DNA of 64,000 bases from Bacillus sp. FJAT-27264 (GTDB lineage Bacteria; Bacillota; Bacilli; Paenibacillales; Paenibacillaceae), in the NCBI RefSeq assembly GCF_001682855.1, contig NZ_MAQW01000012.1, forward strand, positions 930,001 to 994,000, read 5' to 3'. This document shows, one piece after another, positions 9,601 to 18,121 of this stretch. Position numbers and translations under genes: made by a program. Each line of letters opens with the position of its first letter. The stretch's first letter is position 1. The notes beneath the pieces were generated by a model. That model was not told the origin of the DNA and did no database searches. It saw only the letters and a program-made list of their open reading frames with translations.

Positions 9601-12600
9601 TATACCCGTCTACAAATACAGTAACGGGTCCAGAGCCGTCATTGAGGATGTACGTGCTCTCATCAAGAATATCAACTACCTTACCCTTCACCTGTACAAG
9701 CTGCCCCTGGTATGCATCTGAGACAGAATCAGACGTACTAACCAATTTCGGCTCCACTGGTGGTCCTGAGCTAACCTTTACAATGCTATTATCGAATCTG
9801 TCAAAGATAAGTTCTTTTTCATTTTCGAATGAACCGATTTTTCCGTATACACGTACTGTGTCTCCAAGTTGAAGCGCGCCGTCTGGAACATCGTTGAAGG
9901 CTACAACGCCGCCCGTTTCATCCTGAATAAAGGCTGAATCGTAGAAGGCAGTCGTCGTGACTTTACCTTGGATTACAACATTGGTTTCTTCAGGAAGCTT
10001 ACGAACCTCCGCGATTGGGGTTACCTTGGTTTCACGATTAGCCAGCCAATTAACAACCTTCAATGCGAAAGGCGCATTATTGGTAGGTCCGTCGTTCTGG
10101 GTCATCTGCTTGTCATTAAATATGTTCATACCCGCTACAAAAATGCGGCCTTTGCCGAGTTGCTCTGAAGCTACAAGCGGGATCTTACTACCGCCTTTTA
10201 CGTCCAGCAGAGGCGGACCATTCTTACCGTTAGCCGTATACACATTATACGAAACGGTGTCCGGTTTCAATTGAGGTGCATCCTGGAATGTCGATTCATT
10301 ACCACTAGCCAGGACAGTCACTGTACTGCTATTGGCAAGCGGAATTTTATTTCCTGAACCGTCATTCGCTGCTAAACTCGCACCACTGTAGAAATCCAGC
10401 AATGAGATGAAGTCAGTTAGTCCGTTGTTTACTGGATTTAAGTGAAGACGTACTGAGAAGTTAGAGGTCAATGGAGTCGACCAGAAATTACCTGCTGGCG
10501 TCTCATCAAACACCCCGTCGTTATTGACCAGAATGCTTGAACCTACCCCCTTCAACAGAGAGTTCACTGTCTGCTGTGTTCCACCGAAATTACTTTTCTC
10601 CGTTAGTAATAAAGAACCGCCGCGATCAACGAAGTTCTTGATGACAGCAATTTCACCCGCAGAATATTCGGTGCCAGGGTGAGTTACCATCAACACGCCT
10701 ACATTATTCAGAAGCTGATCAGACAAAGAAGTAGTATTCTCTACGACTGTGTAACCCTGTTGCTTAAGCTTCAGAGTCATATCTGTCAGGTTCTTAGCGT
10801 AGGTACCCGTATCCGTTGATGTGTTCTCATTCTTATGAGTCGCATCAATCATCAGCGTGATGCCTAGCGGAGCTTTAACATCAACCATCTGTTCATACTT
10901 GTTATCACCTAGATCAATGCCATCACTTGAAGATAATACGATAATCAGCTTGTGATTACCGGCTACAGGATTTGCCCAGATGACACTTGTATTAACATTT
11001 TGATTGGAATCTAGCGAAGGAATTTCTGCATCTCCAATCAGATGTGTTGCATCAATGCTGTCATAGTAGAAATGCGCGGTAATATTCTTCAGGTTAATCG
11101 TACCCATATTGGAGATCCCTGCTTTCAGGGTTACCGGATTACCTGCGATTGCCGCTCCTTCTACGATGGACAAATCGTTCACTCTTACTGCCAACGGATC
11201 TTCTTGTGACCAGATTGGGGAAGAATAGGTTCGATCACCATCTTTTTGTGTTACCCGAACAACGAACCACTGCTGGCCACCCACAACATTGACGCTAGGA
11301 TTCCAGCTGAAGGAAGTGGAACTGTCCTTAGGAACATAACTTTCAATTACTCTTCCGCCGTTCGTCACTAGCTCAACCTTCGCGATATTATCGTCTGAAG
11401 GTGTCTTGATGTAACTGTATTTCGGATCGGTAGCACTCTCTAGAACCGGATCACTACCTTTGATGTCAAACTGCAGACTCTTCGAATCTACTGTAGATCC
11501 CATGTAATAACCATTCGCCAACACATCCAGCGAGAAATTCGGATCCTCACTGAAGTAGACGCGCATCTTACGCATAGCCTCCAAGAGAGATTCCTGAGAC
11601 AGATCATTGGCTACGATAATCGTCCGCTTCTTCGTTTTTCCCCAGGTTCCATCATGGTTATCTTCACCATAAGTTGGAGCTACATGCCAGCCCAAATCAA
11701 GTGCGCTGAAAAATTTATTCTCAGCATTGACATAAGAATAGTTACCGGAACCATTCCCTACTTCAAGCATCGTGAAAAGCCTATTGACATTTTTATCATA
11801 AGGAATGAAGTTGTCAAAAGCATTTGCAGACATAGCCGGGTGGTTAAACTGCGCCACGATATTGTCATAGGTCAGTGTCCATGCATAATAACTTTGCAGG
11901 TTTTGATACTTACCGCCATTTTGAACACGATCGATAAAGTTGGTTGTTCCAAACACGTTGGAATGTCCCCAAGTAGTCGATGTCATTTCAAAAGCAGGAA
12001 ACACGACAAAGCTGCCGTCCTTGGTGTATTGATTGGCCAGATCTTTGGTCAACTGCCAATCTGAGCCACCTTTACGTTCCGGCATGCCGTTATGATCAAC
12101 CGTGTCTGTACCAGTCAGACTAGCATCGATATCGTGCGAGTGATCGGAGAAAGCAAAGTAATCATAGCCATAAAACTCCGCTGCTTTCAAAGCATCTTCA
12201 GGAGATCCTTTGGCATCATGGGATATATTCGTGTGGTTATGTGTCGTTCCCCGGTAATGATTACCGCCTGTAAATCTTTGAATAACCTCGAACGACCATT
12301 TCCCCGACGAAAGGTTGCCCAGTTTATCCTTCGCACTAACCACAACAGTGTGTACGCCCACAGCCAAATCATCTTCACTGGTTAGTGTAAGTTTGATTTG
12401 GGTTTCGGACTTGACTGCTTTGGCTGTAAAATCCTTACCGTCAATAGAGATACTCAGTGAGGAAATATCCACTCCATTCGGGTCGTCCAAATCTACGGAT
12501 ACAACCGGATGGTTCGTCTCAATCGTGTCCATATTAGCCGGAAGTTCGTTGGCATACTCTGGACCGTCTTTATCCTCAACAATCTCTACCGCGTTAGGAG

Positions 12601-15600
12601 TAGCTTCGTCTCCAGATTTGCGGGGCTCTTGTCCAGCACTTTCAGCCACAATATAGTAGTAGATTTTAGATGTCTTCACATTAGCTTTATCAATCTTGAC
12701 GTTGTAATTGACTTTGTCGGCCGTTTCCATAGGAATGGATTGGTAGGACGATTCCCCTTCATTTTTATAATAAAGAGTCACCAAGTCTGCATACTTAGCC
12801 GAAGCTTTGATCGACACATCCAGACCGGTATAGGCCTTAGTCAAAGGAACGTGATTAAACTGCAAATCGCCCTTGATATCGGCGGCATTTCTCGGCAGGA
12901 TAAAATATCCGCTTGTGTATGGAGAAATTAATTTCGATTGACTGGCAATGCCTGTGAAGTTATATGCGTCTCCCAGGGACAATGCACTGTTGATGTCAAT
13001 CCCCGTAGTTTTCATAATCTTCACGACAGCTGTATTGCCGGCATCATCGGCAACCGTAACATTATAGTCAGGTCCCTCTGATGGAATGTTGGTTACCTTA
13101 CCTCTGAAGGATATCAGGTTGCCTTCAAGTGCCTCTGCCTTCTCATAGACACTCATAGCATCCAATTTGACAGCAGTTGCAGCTGGCACAGCCTCCATAC
13201 CCTCATTCGTAATCGCTGTAGCAACCAACTGAGTCGCCCCGGCAACAAACACCAGCTTACCGGCAACCTTTACTTTAGCGCCCGGCGAGATGAAGGAAGA
13301 GTCCTGAGACCCAATGACTTGAATTCCGCCTGTTGAATCTTGCACGTAAAAGCTTGTTTTCTCTGCTCCCAAGGCTTGGTTAGCGGAGGTTACAATACCT
13401 TCAATCGTCGTTTCGTATCCCAAATTCAGCAGGAAACCCTTGTCATCGTTCGCACGAAGAGCTGTGATTGGAAGCACTGCTGCCGGATTGCCTGCAACAT
13501 CGACACGCGCATAGGCGCTATCTTTAGGTGTCGGTTGGGACGAATCCTTGTGAGTTACATATACCGTTTGGTTTGGCCCTGCGTTAGTGATATTCAGTGC
13601 AAAGGCACCATCCGCTCCCGCAGTAACTTGTCCTGCAAGCGTCAAAGTTCCGTTGTTCAGGAAATATGCGCTTACCGACGATGCACCCGGTACTGAACCT
13701 GCGGTACCTGTCACACTTCCTGTTCCGCTTGCATTTACGAAGCGAATTTTGGAAACATCCGGTGAAACCATAGATTTCGAGGTTCTGATCACGATCTCGT
13801 CCGGATTGGTGGTACTGCCCGGAGAGTTCAATACGAAATCATTCAAAGGATTCTTCGTGAAATAACCATTGCGCAGGCCAAAAACTCCCCGCGGATCGGA
13901 ACCAAGATCCGTCTTGCGAAGCAGCGTCCCGCTTGAAATGCTGGTGGTGAAGAACGGTGAGCCCCAATGATCGGTTTTCATGTTGAAGTTCGGGTTCGTT
14001 CCATTACCAAAAGCAACAATGTCGATAGCTTTCGGATCATCTTGACTGCTTATTGAGGTCGTGCTGTTCGTAATGGCCAAAATACCACCAGTAGATGCAC
14101 TTGGATTAATTGTTGTTGTCTGATCCTCTTTAACCGGCAAATCCTTACCTGTTGCACCCGTGCTGCCTGCAACAAGATAATAGCCGTGAGCTTTGATGAT
14201 ACCGGTCAACTTCGTTCCTGCGCTAAAGCTTGTCCCAGTAGCGGAAGTATAACCAATGGCCCACAGATTGTTGAAGTTAATATCCTGATCTGTCGTGTTG
14301 TACAGTTCAAAAAACTTTGTTTTGTAGAAAGCGCCACCATTACCGCCGCCTACATAGATTTGACTGAAAACAACATCGCCAGGCTTATAGTTGCTCCCTG
14401 AGAAGCTAACCGCGATCTTATTACTCGGGTCCTTCCCATTTTCTTGCGCTACAATGTAAAAGGAGGTTTTCGAAGCTGCATTACTGAACGAAAGTGTAAA
14501 CGATCCGTCCGCAGCAGCTGTCGTTGTTCCCGCTAGTGTGTCATCCGCGAAAAACAACTTGATGGATGAGCTGCCGGCTACGGCACCCGCAGTCCCCGAA
14601 GCATTAGTCAAGGTAGACAAGGTAATTTTAGAAGCTACCGGATCTGCCGTTTTAGCCGTAGTTACATTCACTGATGACGTAGCGGTAAAACCACCATCTT
14701 GTGAAGTAACAGTGATCACGGCTGTTCCCTGTGCATTAGCCTTCAACTTTCCTTGAGCATCGACAGTCACAACTGCCGCGTTCGAAGAAGTCCAGGCTAC
14801 TTGCTTGTTGGCAGCAGTTGAAGGCTGAATCGTTGCGAGCAATTGATCAGTGGCTCCAACCGTCAAGTTAACATTGGTTTTATCCAACGTTATGCCCGTT
14901 ACTTTAACGGGGCCAGCGGTTACATTAACCTCTGCTGTAGCTCGGAAGCTACCGTCAACAGTGGTAACTGTAATCGTGGCATGACCTTCGTTCACCCCTG
15001 TTACAACTCCGTTATCCACTGTGGCCACCGTTGCGTCGCTAGAGCTCCAAGTGACAGAACGCTCTGTTGCGTTCGCCGGCTGGACCGTCGCTGTCAGCGT
15101 CCCTTTTCCACCTACAGAGAGAGCAAGGTCCGCAGTATTCAACGTAACGCCTGTTACGCTGACAGGACCGAGTGGTTGCTGCGAACCTTTAACAACAATG
15201 TCTGATATTCTGCTGTTGCCATTCACAGGAGCTGTTGTTCCTGTATTATTAACCGCTGCTGAAGAATTGTTTAACCAGCGGATATATACCGTAGGCTGAT
15301 TCTCTACGGCTTTTGGCAGATCAAAATCTTTTTGCGCGATCGTACTGTTTAAGGTATATGTTTCGGAAACATCAAAGAAGTCCGTGCCGTTGAGACTATA
15401 TTGAATCTTAAAATCTCTTGGCCCAGTGCTCGTACCATACTGTTTGGAAGAAAGCGTCAAATCATAGTAGCCTGATGTACTAAGCTGTGCCTCCCAGTAT
15501 TCTCCGGAAGCCCAGCCGTCTTTGTAAATCGTGTTACCTGTTGCTGAATAAGTAGCTTTTCTATCACTACTTAACTTCAGCTTGGCGGTATTAATATTGG

Positions 15601-15781
15601 AAGCAATACCGCTAGTCGCTGTATCCAAATTAGTCGCTGAGAAGGTCCAGCCGGCCACAACCTCCGGCGTTGCCGCATCTGCTTGAACTACCCCACTATT
15701 CGGCAGTACGGTTACAGCTAGAATCATCACAATTAAGACAGCGCTGATCCATTTCCTGTACTTACTCATTAAATTAAACAC
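6617..15781 (-). CDS. Giant S-layer-anchored PHP/CehA-type metallohydrolase with Ig-like repeats
   Basis: 3054 residues, secreted. Layout: signal peptide 1-35; N-terminal beta domain 36-200; two BIG2 Ig-like domains about 205-377; lamin-tail-like domain about 460-650; OB-like domain about 770-860 (GYETTIEGIV, YVQDSTGGIQ); PHP-type metallohydrolase about 1170-1430; a ThuA/glutaminase-like alpha/beta domain about 1640-1860 (GVLMVTHPGTEYS, FVDRGGSLLLTE); two OB-like domains; six tandem BIG2 domains about 2105-2640; a Gly/Asn/Ser linker; a beta domain; three SLH motifs about 2880-3054. Metal-ligand motifs GTTHNHTNISH, FSDHSHDID and GEDNHDG are intact, so it is probably an active phosphoesterase of the cell surface. 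The substrate is not known. No strong ribosome binding site lies at normal distance; GGGG is about 15 bases upstream. Confidence 0.85.
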   Translation of the reverse strand: MFNLMSKYRKWISAVLIVMILAVTVLPNSGVVQADAATPEVVAGWTFSATNLDTATSGIASNINTAKLKLSSDRKATYSATGNTIYKDGWASGEYWEAQLSTSGYYDLTLSSKQYGTSTGPRDFKIQYSLNGTDFFDVSETYTLNSTIAQKDFDLPKAVENQPTVYIRWLNNSSAAVNNTGTTAPVNGNSRISDIVVKGSQQPLGPVSVTGVTLNTADLALSVGGKGTLTATVQPANATERSVTWSSSDATVATVDNGVVTGVNEGHATITVTTVDGSFRATAEVNVTAGPVKVTGITLDKTNVNLTVGATDQLLATIQPSTAANKQVAWTSSNAAVVTVDAQGKLKANAQGTAVITVTSQDGGFTATSSVNVTTAKTADPVASKITLSTLTNASGTAGAVAGSSSIKLFFADDTLAGTTTAAADGSFTLSFSNAASKTSFYIVAQENGKDPSNKIAVSFSGSNYKPGDVVFSQIYVGGGNGGAFYKTKFFELYNTTDQDINFNNLWAIGYTSATGTSFSAGTKLTGIIKAHGYYLVAGSTGATGKDLPVKEDQTTTINPSASTGGILAITNSTTSISSQDDPKAIDIVAFGNGTNPNFNMKTDHWGSPFFTTSISSGTLLRKTDLGSDPRGVFGLRNGYFTKNPLNDFVLNSPGSTTNPDEIVIRTSKSMVSPDVSKIRFVNASGTGSVTGTAGSVPGASSVSAYFLNNGTLTLAGQVTAGADGAFALNITNAGPNQTVYVTHKDSSQPTPKDSAYARVDVAGNPAAVLPITALRANDDKGFLLNLGYETTIEGIVTSANQALGAEKTSFYVQDSTGGIQVIGSQDSSFISPGAKVKVAGKLVFVAGATQLVATAITNEGMEAVPAATAVKLDAMSVYEKAEALEGNLISFRGKVTNIPSEGPDYNVTVADDAGNTAVVKIMKTTGIDINSALSLGDAYNFTGIASQSKLISPYTSGYFILPRNAADIKGDLQFNHVPLTKAYTGLDVSIKASAKYADLVTLYYKNEGESSYQSIPMETADKVNYNVKIDKANVKTSKIYYYIVAESAGQEPRKSGDEATPNAVEIVEDKDGPEYANELPANMDTIETNHPVVSVDLDDPNGVDISSLSISIDGKDFTAKAVKSETQIKLTLTSEDDLAVGVHTVVVSAKDKLGNLSSGKWSFEVIQRFTGGNHYRGTTHNHTNISHDAKGSPEDALKAAEFYGYDYFAFSDHSHDIDASLTGTDTVDHNGMPERKGGSDWQLTKDLANQYTKDGSFVVFPAFEMTSTTWGHSNVFGTTNFIDRVQNGGKYQNLQSYYAWTLTYDNIVAQFNHPAMSANAFDNFIPYDKNVNRLFTMLEVGNGSGNYSYVNAENKFFSALDLGWHVAPTYGEDNHDGTWGKTKKRTIIVANDLSQESLLEAMRKMRVYFSEDPNFSLDVLANGYYMGSTVDSKSLQFDIKGSDPVLESATDPKYSYIKTPSDDNIAKVELVTNGGRVIESYVPKDSSTSFSWNPSVNVVGGQQWFVVRVTQKDGDRTYSSPIWSQEDPLAVRVNDLSIVEGAAIAGNPVTLKAGISNMGTINLKNITAHFYYDSIDATHLIGDAEIPSLDSNQNVNTSVIWANPVAGNHKLIIVLSSSDGIDLGDNKYEQMVDVKAPLGITLMIDATHKNENTSTDTGTYAKNLTDMTLKLKQQGYTVVENTTSLSDQLLNNVGVLMVTHPGTEYSAGEIAVIKNFVDRGGSLLLTEKSNFGGTQQTVNSLLKGVGSSILVNNDGVFDETPAGNFWSTPLTSNFSVRLHLNPVNNGLTDFISLLDFYSGASLAANDGSGNKIPLANSSTVTVLASGNESTFQDAPQLKPDTVSYNVYTANGKNGPPLLDVKGGSKIPLVASEQLGKGRIFVAGMNIFNDKQMTQNDGPTNNAPFALKVVNWLANRETKVTPIAEVRKLPEETNVVIQGKVTTTAFYDSAFIQDETGGVVAFNDVPDGALQLGDTVRVYGKIGSFENEKELIFDRFDNSIVKVSSGPPVEPKLVSTSDSVSDAYQGQLVQVKGKVVDILDESTYILNDGSGPVTVFVDGYIVNKTGEVAPIKVGDTLLATGLSGKYSKGDRIRVRDTKELIVDKTNIPVTGVTVKPATLNLKVGESGQLEAVFEPATANNKAATWSTSNSEVATVGASGKVTAIAEGTATITVKTEDGGFQATSEVMVTPKDTPVTGVTLDKATLNLKVGESDELKATVTPDTASNKTVTWSTSNADVATVDASGKVTAIAEGTATIKVTTEDGKFEATSEVTVTPKDSSGEDTPVTGVTLDKATLKLKVGESDELKATVTPDTASNKAVTWSTSNADVATVDASGKVTAIAEGTATIKVTTEDGKFEATSEVTVSPKDSSGEDTPVTGVTLDKATLNLKAGESDELKATVTPDKASNKAVTWSTSNADVATVDASGKVTAIAEGTATIKVTTEDGKFEATSEVTVSPKDSSGEDTPVTGVTLDKATLNLKAGESDELKATVTPDKASNKAVTWSTSNAKVATVDASGKVTAIAEGTATIKVTTEDGKFEATSEVTVSPKDSSGENTPVTGVTLDKATLNLKAGESDELKATVTPDKASNKAVTWSTSNAGVATVDASGKVTAIAEGTATITATTEDGKFQATSEVTVTKSDTSGGGEGNNDNNSGGNPGTGSNGSGSNGSGGNTTPDNVVDNGSGASSSYKVSSESLNNSSNGVTTVEVPAKTTEISLPGNTADLIKQNALQIKSDAVTLTVPSELLKQLFSKLSTEEQQNSTITLKLSPLSDQTAGNIITGSSQTAHAGLKLSSDIYELTLSIQTASGQTVNLSKFDQPITIQLKVAADTNPKLAGIYYISDGGSIEYVGGTYANGYMTAKLTHFSKYAVLEYTKSFVDVPAGHWAADVIKELAAKQLVNGTSDSTFEPERKVTRAEFTAMLIRALHLTDKGTLAFTDVKDGDWYAEAVAIAVKAGIVQGKTQTLFDANAQITREEMVTMLMRGYEVVHGQVTVNNPTSFTDEAKISAWALPFVNAASANKLIQGRAAGKFDPKGITTRAEAAQVIYNLLNN
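7866..9235 (-). repeat. 273-bp tandem coding repeats (BIG2 domains)
   Basis: The motif ccactggaatcctt recurs at about 8121, 8394, 8667 and 8940, exactly 273 bp apart (91 codons). Four to five units are nearly identical and flanking units are more diverged. Each encodes one Ig-like domain starting TPVTGVTLDKATLNLK. Recent duplication or gene conversion is the likely cause, and assembly collapse is possible here. Confidence 0.9.
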
Positions 15782-15976
15782 TTGAGCAAAACCCCTATTC
15801 TTAATGTCATATGTAGCTAAAAACTTTTTTGAAAATGATGATATTTACCTTAATACCAAGGGGTTTAACAGTTGATCAATAAGCATCCCTCTTCCTGCTG
15901 TTGTAATCGGTCCAACTGCATCCGCACAATTCAGCCGACATTATTAATTATATTAACTTTTGTAAGTGATATATTA
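15782..15976 (-). promoter_or_regulatory. Long 5' leader of the surface protein gene
   Basis: The leader is about 180 nt from the predicted start of transcription to the first ATG. It contains AAACCCCT (plus strand 15789-15796) and its exact complement AGGGGTTT at 15859-15866. Pairing would mask the only GGGG near the start codon. No known riboswitch class was recognised. Confidence 0.4.
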
Positions 15977-15999
15977 AATTATTGTAACCTCATTGTAAA
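15971..15999 (-). promoter_or_regulatory. SigA-type promoter of the surface protein cluster
   Basis: Minus strand -35 TTTACA (15994-15999), 17-bp spacer, -10 TAATAT (15971-15976), in an AT-rich region. Confidence 0.65.
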
Positions 16000-16021
16000 C
16001 AGAAAAAATCTAAACATAATA

Positions 16022-16071
16022 GAAATAGGCGAAGCCTGAGAATCTGACGATTCTCAGGCTCCACCTATTTT
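16022..16071 (-). terminator. Terminator of the MarR/MFS operon
   Basis: Strong two-part stem: AAATAGG/CCTATTT outside and AGCCTGAGAATC/GATTCTCAGGCT inside, with a 4-base loop. It lies 28 bases after the MFS stop. It could act in both directions. Confidence 0.8.
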
Positions 16072-16098
16072 CAAAATATAAAAGTATGTCTCATCCAG

Positions 16099-17481
16099 TT
16101 ATAATCTTTCCCTTACATAAAGCTCACGAAAAGAAAATGCAAGGCTTAGAATTACAAATAATAGCTGGACTGCTAAAGCGAGCATAACCCCATTCAAAAT
16201 GCCCCATTGAAAAGTTTCACTCACCGCAATCAAGGCCCCCCCTATTCCAATGCTTAACCCTGGGCTGAACGCATCGGTAAATTGGATATTAGCGGATACC
16301 TCACCCTCTTTTCCAGCTTCAACCTGCTGCAAGGCCATAGCTCCAGTCGTTGGATGCGCCAAACCGATACCAAAACCAGAAAGAATCTGGGAGAATATAG
16401 CGAGCCAAATACCGCCCCAAGATAAGGCGATAGCTACTATTACCATAGCAACCCCAACAATCATCAAACCAGTTCCAATTACAACGCGCTTCTGTCTTCC
16501 TGTTCCCTTGTCGTTTGCGTCTAATTTAGCTTGCAGCCAGGCTGCTGCTGACCAACTCAAAGCACCAGCTGCAACAATTAATCCGGCAAAATGAGCGGAC
16601 AAACCTTTTACCTCCGTCAACGCTAAGACTACATAGCTTTCTGTTGCGAAGTAGGACGCTACGAACAAACCTCTGACAACAATCGTGGTTGGCAAGCCCC
16701 GTTTTAGCTTCATCGTCCCTTCCGGAAGTAGCTTCCGCAGCGGTTGAATCATAATCGCGATCCCGGCTAATGAGAGGAGAAGTCCCTTCCATTCCGTCAC
16801 CGAACCTAATCCGCTTAGCAGCATTCCCGTACCGACGGCCAACAGTACAGCGTATCCTTCCTTTTTACCATTAGAGATTTCCGCTACCCGGTTAACCTGG
16901 AATTTGCGAAAAGTAGGTAGCGTCAAAGCAACCGCCAGAACGATAAACGGGATCACCATCCAGAATACAAATCTCCAGGATAGATATTCCGCTACAAGTC
17001 CCGCCACATAAGGACCGATTAATGCAGGCAGGATATAAGCGCTGGAGAATGCTGCAAGAATTTTGGTTCTGATCTCATCGGGATAACCTAATGAAATACT
17101 GTAATACACGCAAGTGACGATCGCCCCTGCACCAAAACCCTGAAACGCTCTTCCTACAATTAAAACAGGCATATTCCATGCCGTCGCCGCAATCACAATA
17201 CCAAGCACAAAGAATACAAACGATAGGATGAATGATGCATAAACGCCTCTTCTATTGATCTGCTGTCCCATGACCATTGTTCCGATGATTTGTGATAATA
17301 GAAAGGTACTGAATATCCAGCCATATAAATGCAACCCTTGCAATTGTCCTGCCAGTTTAGGGGCGATAGTTGTAATCGCCAATCCTTCAAAAGCAACTGT
17401 AGTTACAGCAATGATAATACCAATGGTTAACGCCCGGTAAGGGGCATCGAAGATTCCCGGCTCTTTTTTGTTCATTTCCAT
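16099..17481 (-). CDS. MFS drug-type exporter (MarR-linked)
   Basis: About 460 residues with 12-14 hydrophobic helices. MFS signatures include GQQINRRGVYAS in the first inter-helix loop and IVGRAFQGFGAGAIV with following SLGYPDEIRTK. It resembles drug:proton antiporters of the multidrug type. The longest frame opens at 17496, but its first codons are themselves the ribosome binding site (GGAGGAGG). The Met 15 bases later, at 17481, is correctly spaced and preferred. It lies 69 bases after a marR gene in the same direction and shares a putative palindrome with it, so MarR-controlled efflux is likely. Confidence 0.85.
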   Translation of the reverse strand: MEMNKKEPGIFDAPYRALTIGIIIAVTTVAFEGLAITTIAPKLAGQLQGLHLYGWIFSTFLLSQIIGTMVMGQQINRRGVYASFILSFVFFVLGIVIAATAWNMPVLIVGRAFQGFGAGAIVTCVYYSISLGYPDEIRTKILAAFSSAYILPALIGPYVAGLVAEYLSWRFVFWMVIPFIVLAVALTLPTFRKFQVNRVAEISNGKKEGYAVLLAVGTGMLLSGLGSVTEWKGLLLSLAGIAIMIQPLRKLLPEGTMKLKRGLPTTIVVRGLFVASYFATESYVVLALTEVKGLSAHFAGLIVAAGALSWSAAAWLQAKLDANDKGTGRQKRVVIGTGLMIVGVAMVIVAIALSWGGIWLAIFSQILSGFGIGLAHPTTGAMALQQVEAGKEGEVSANIQFTDAFSPGLSIGIGGALIAVSETFQWGILNGVMLALAVQLLFVILSLAFSFRELYVRERL

Positions 17482-17496
17482 TTTTTCCTCCTCCAT

Positions 17497-17515
17497 TTAG
17501 TTGTCTAGTCACTAA
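17497..17515. promoter_or_regulatory. Putative MarR operator upstream of the MFS gene
   Basis: TTAGT and ACTAA form a perfect 5-bp inverted repeat around a 9-bp centre. A related TTAGT-n7-ACTA sequence lies at the marR promoter. The function is inferred. Confidence 0.4.
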
Positions 17516-17564
17516 TTGCCATGACAAGTATATGTGTAAAAAAAGGAACTTACAAATGAAGCTT

Positions 17565-17990
17565 CTATAAGTCCTTTACATTGTTGTGCATGACGGCCAG
17601 CACTCTTCTGAACGTCTCGACCTCTTCTTCCGTCAGACCCTCGACCGTTTTACGGTATGCCTCAAGTGAAGGCTCTATAATCTCATCTTCTACCTCCCGG
17701 CCCTTATCCGTTAGATAGACTCGCAGTGCCCGGCGGTCCTGCTCATGGGTTACCCGATGAACGAATCCCTTCTTCTCCAACTTGAATAGCATACGCGCAA
17801 TATTCGTCTGATCCTTCTGCAGCCTCTCGGCAAGCTCCTTCTGGGTAATGCCTTCCGTCTCCCACAGAATAACTAGAATCTCCCATTGCTCTACTGTGAT
17901 ATCGAAGGGATTAACGACTTTCTGATAATAGTTATTCAGCTTTAACGCGGCTCGCTGCACAACAACGCCGATATACTTTTCTAATTTCAA
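17565..17990 (-). CDS. MarR family transcriptional regulator
   Basis: About 141 residues. A winged helix-turn-helix is visible (QKELAERLQKDQTNIARMLF recognition region, then the wing HRVTHEQDRRALRVYLTDKG). These are typical MarR features. An ATG at 17996 is only one base from GGAGG, whereas the TTG two codons later, at 17990, is 7 bases away and is the better start. It is the first gene of a two-gene operon with the MFS exporter. It is probably an autorepressor that releases on binding a phenolic or drug-like ligand. The ligand is unknown. Confidence 0.88.
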   Translation of the reverse strand: MKLEKYIGVVVQRAALKLNNYYQKVVNPFDITVEQWEILVILWETEGITQKELAERLQKDQTNIARMLFKLEKKGFVHRVTHEQDRRALRVYLTDKGREVEDEIIEPSLEAYRKTVEGLTEEEVETFRRVLAVMHNNVKDL

Positions 17991-18003
17991 GATCATGCCT
18001 CCA

Positions 18004-18063
18004 ATTAGTAGACGTGACTATAGTTGCTATGACCATTATATTTTTAATTTTATTTGCTGTCAA
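18004..18063 (-). promoter_or_regulatory. Consensus SigA promoter and putative operator of marR-MFS
   Basis: Minus strand -35 TTGACA (18058-18063), 17-bp spacer, -10 TATAAT (18035-18040): a perfect match. Just downstream of it, over the expected start of transcription, lies the imperfect palindrome at 18005-18027 with TTAGT/ACTA arms, where a repressor would block initiation. Confidence 0.75.
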
Positions 18064-18076
18064 TTGCTTCAAGCTA

Positions 18077-18107
18077 TAAAAAAATCGCCTCAGCTTCAGC
18101 TGAGACG
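18077..18107 (-). terminator. Terminator of the FecCD permease operon
   Basis: Minus strand stem CGTCTCAGCT / AGCTGAGGCG with a 2-base loop, then ATTTTTTTAT. Confidence 0.9.
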
Positions 18108-18121
18108 GGCTTGCATCAATC

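Noticed and set aside
7734..9872. Very long plus-strand reading frame (about 700 codons)
   Set aside because: It is the antisense shadow of the Ig-like repeat region of the surface protein; low-complexity Leu/Val/Ser composition, no ribosome binding site, and the repeat structure explains the absence of stops.
15782..16021. Zur box in front of the metal-permease cluster
   Set aside because: No TAAATCGTAATNATTACGATTTA-like palindrome is visible near the promoter, so zinc control cannot be claimed from sequence.
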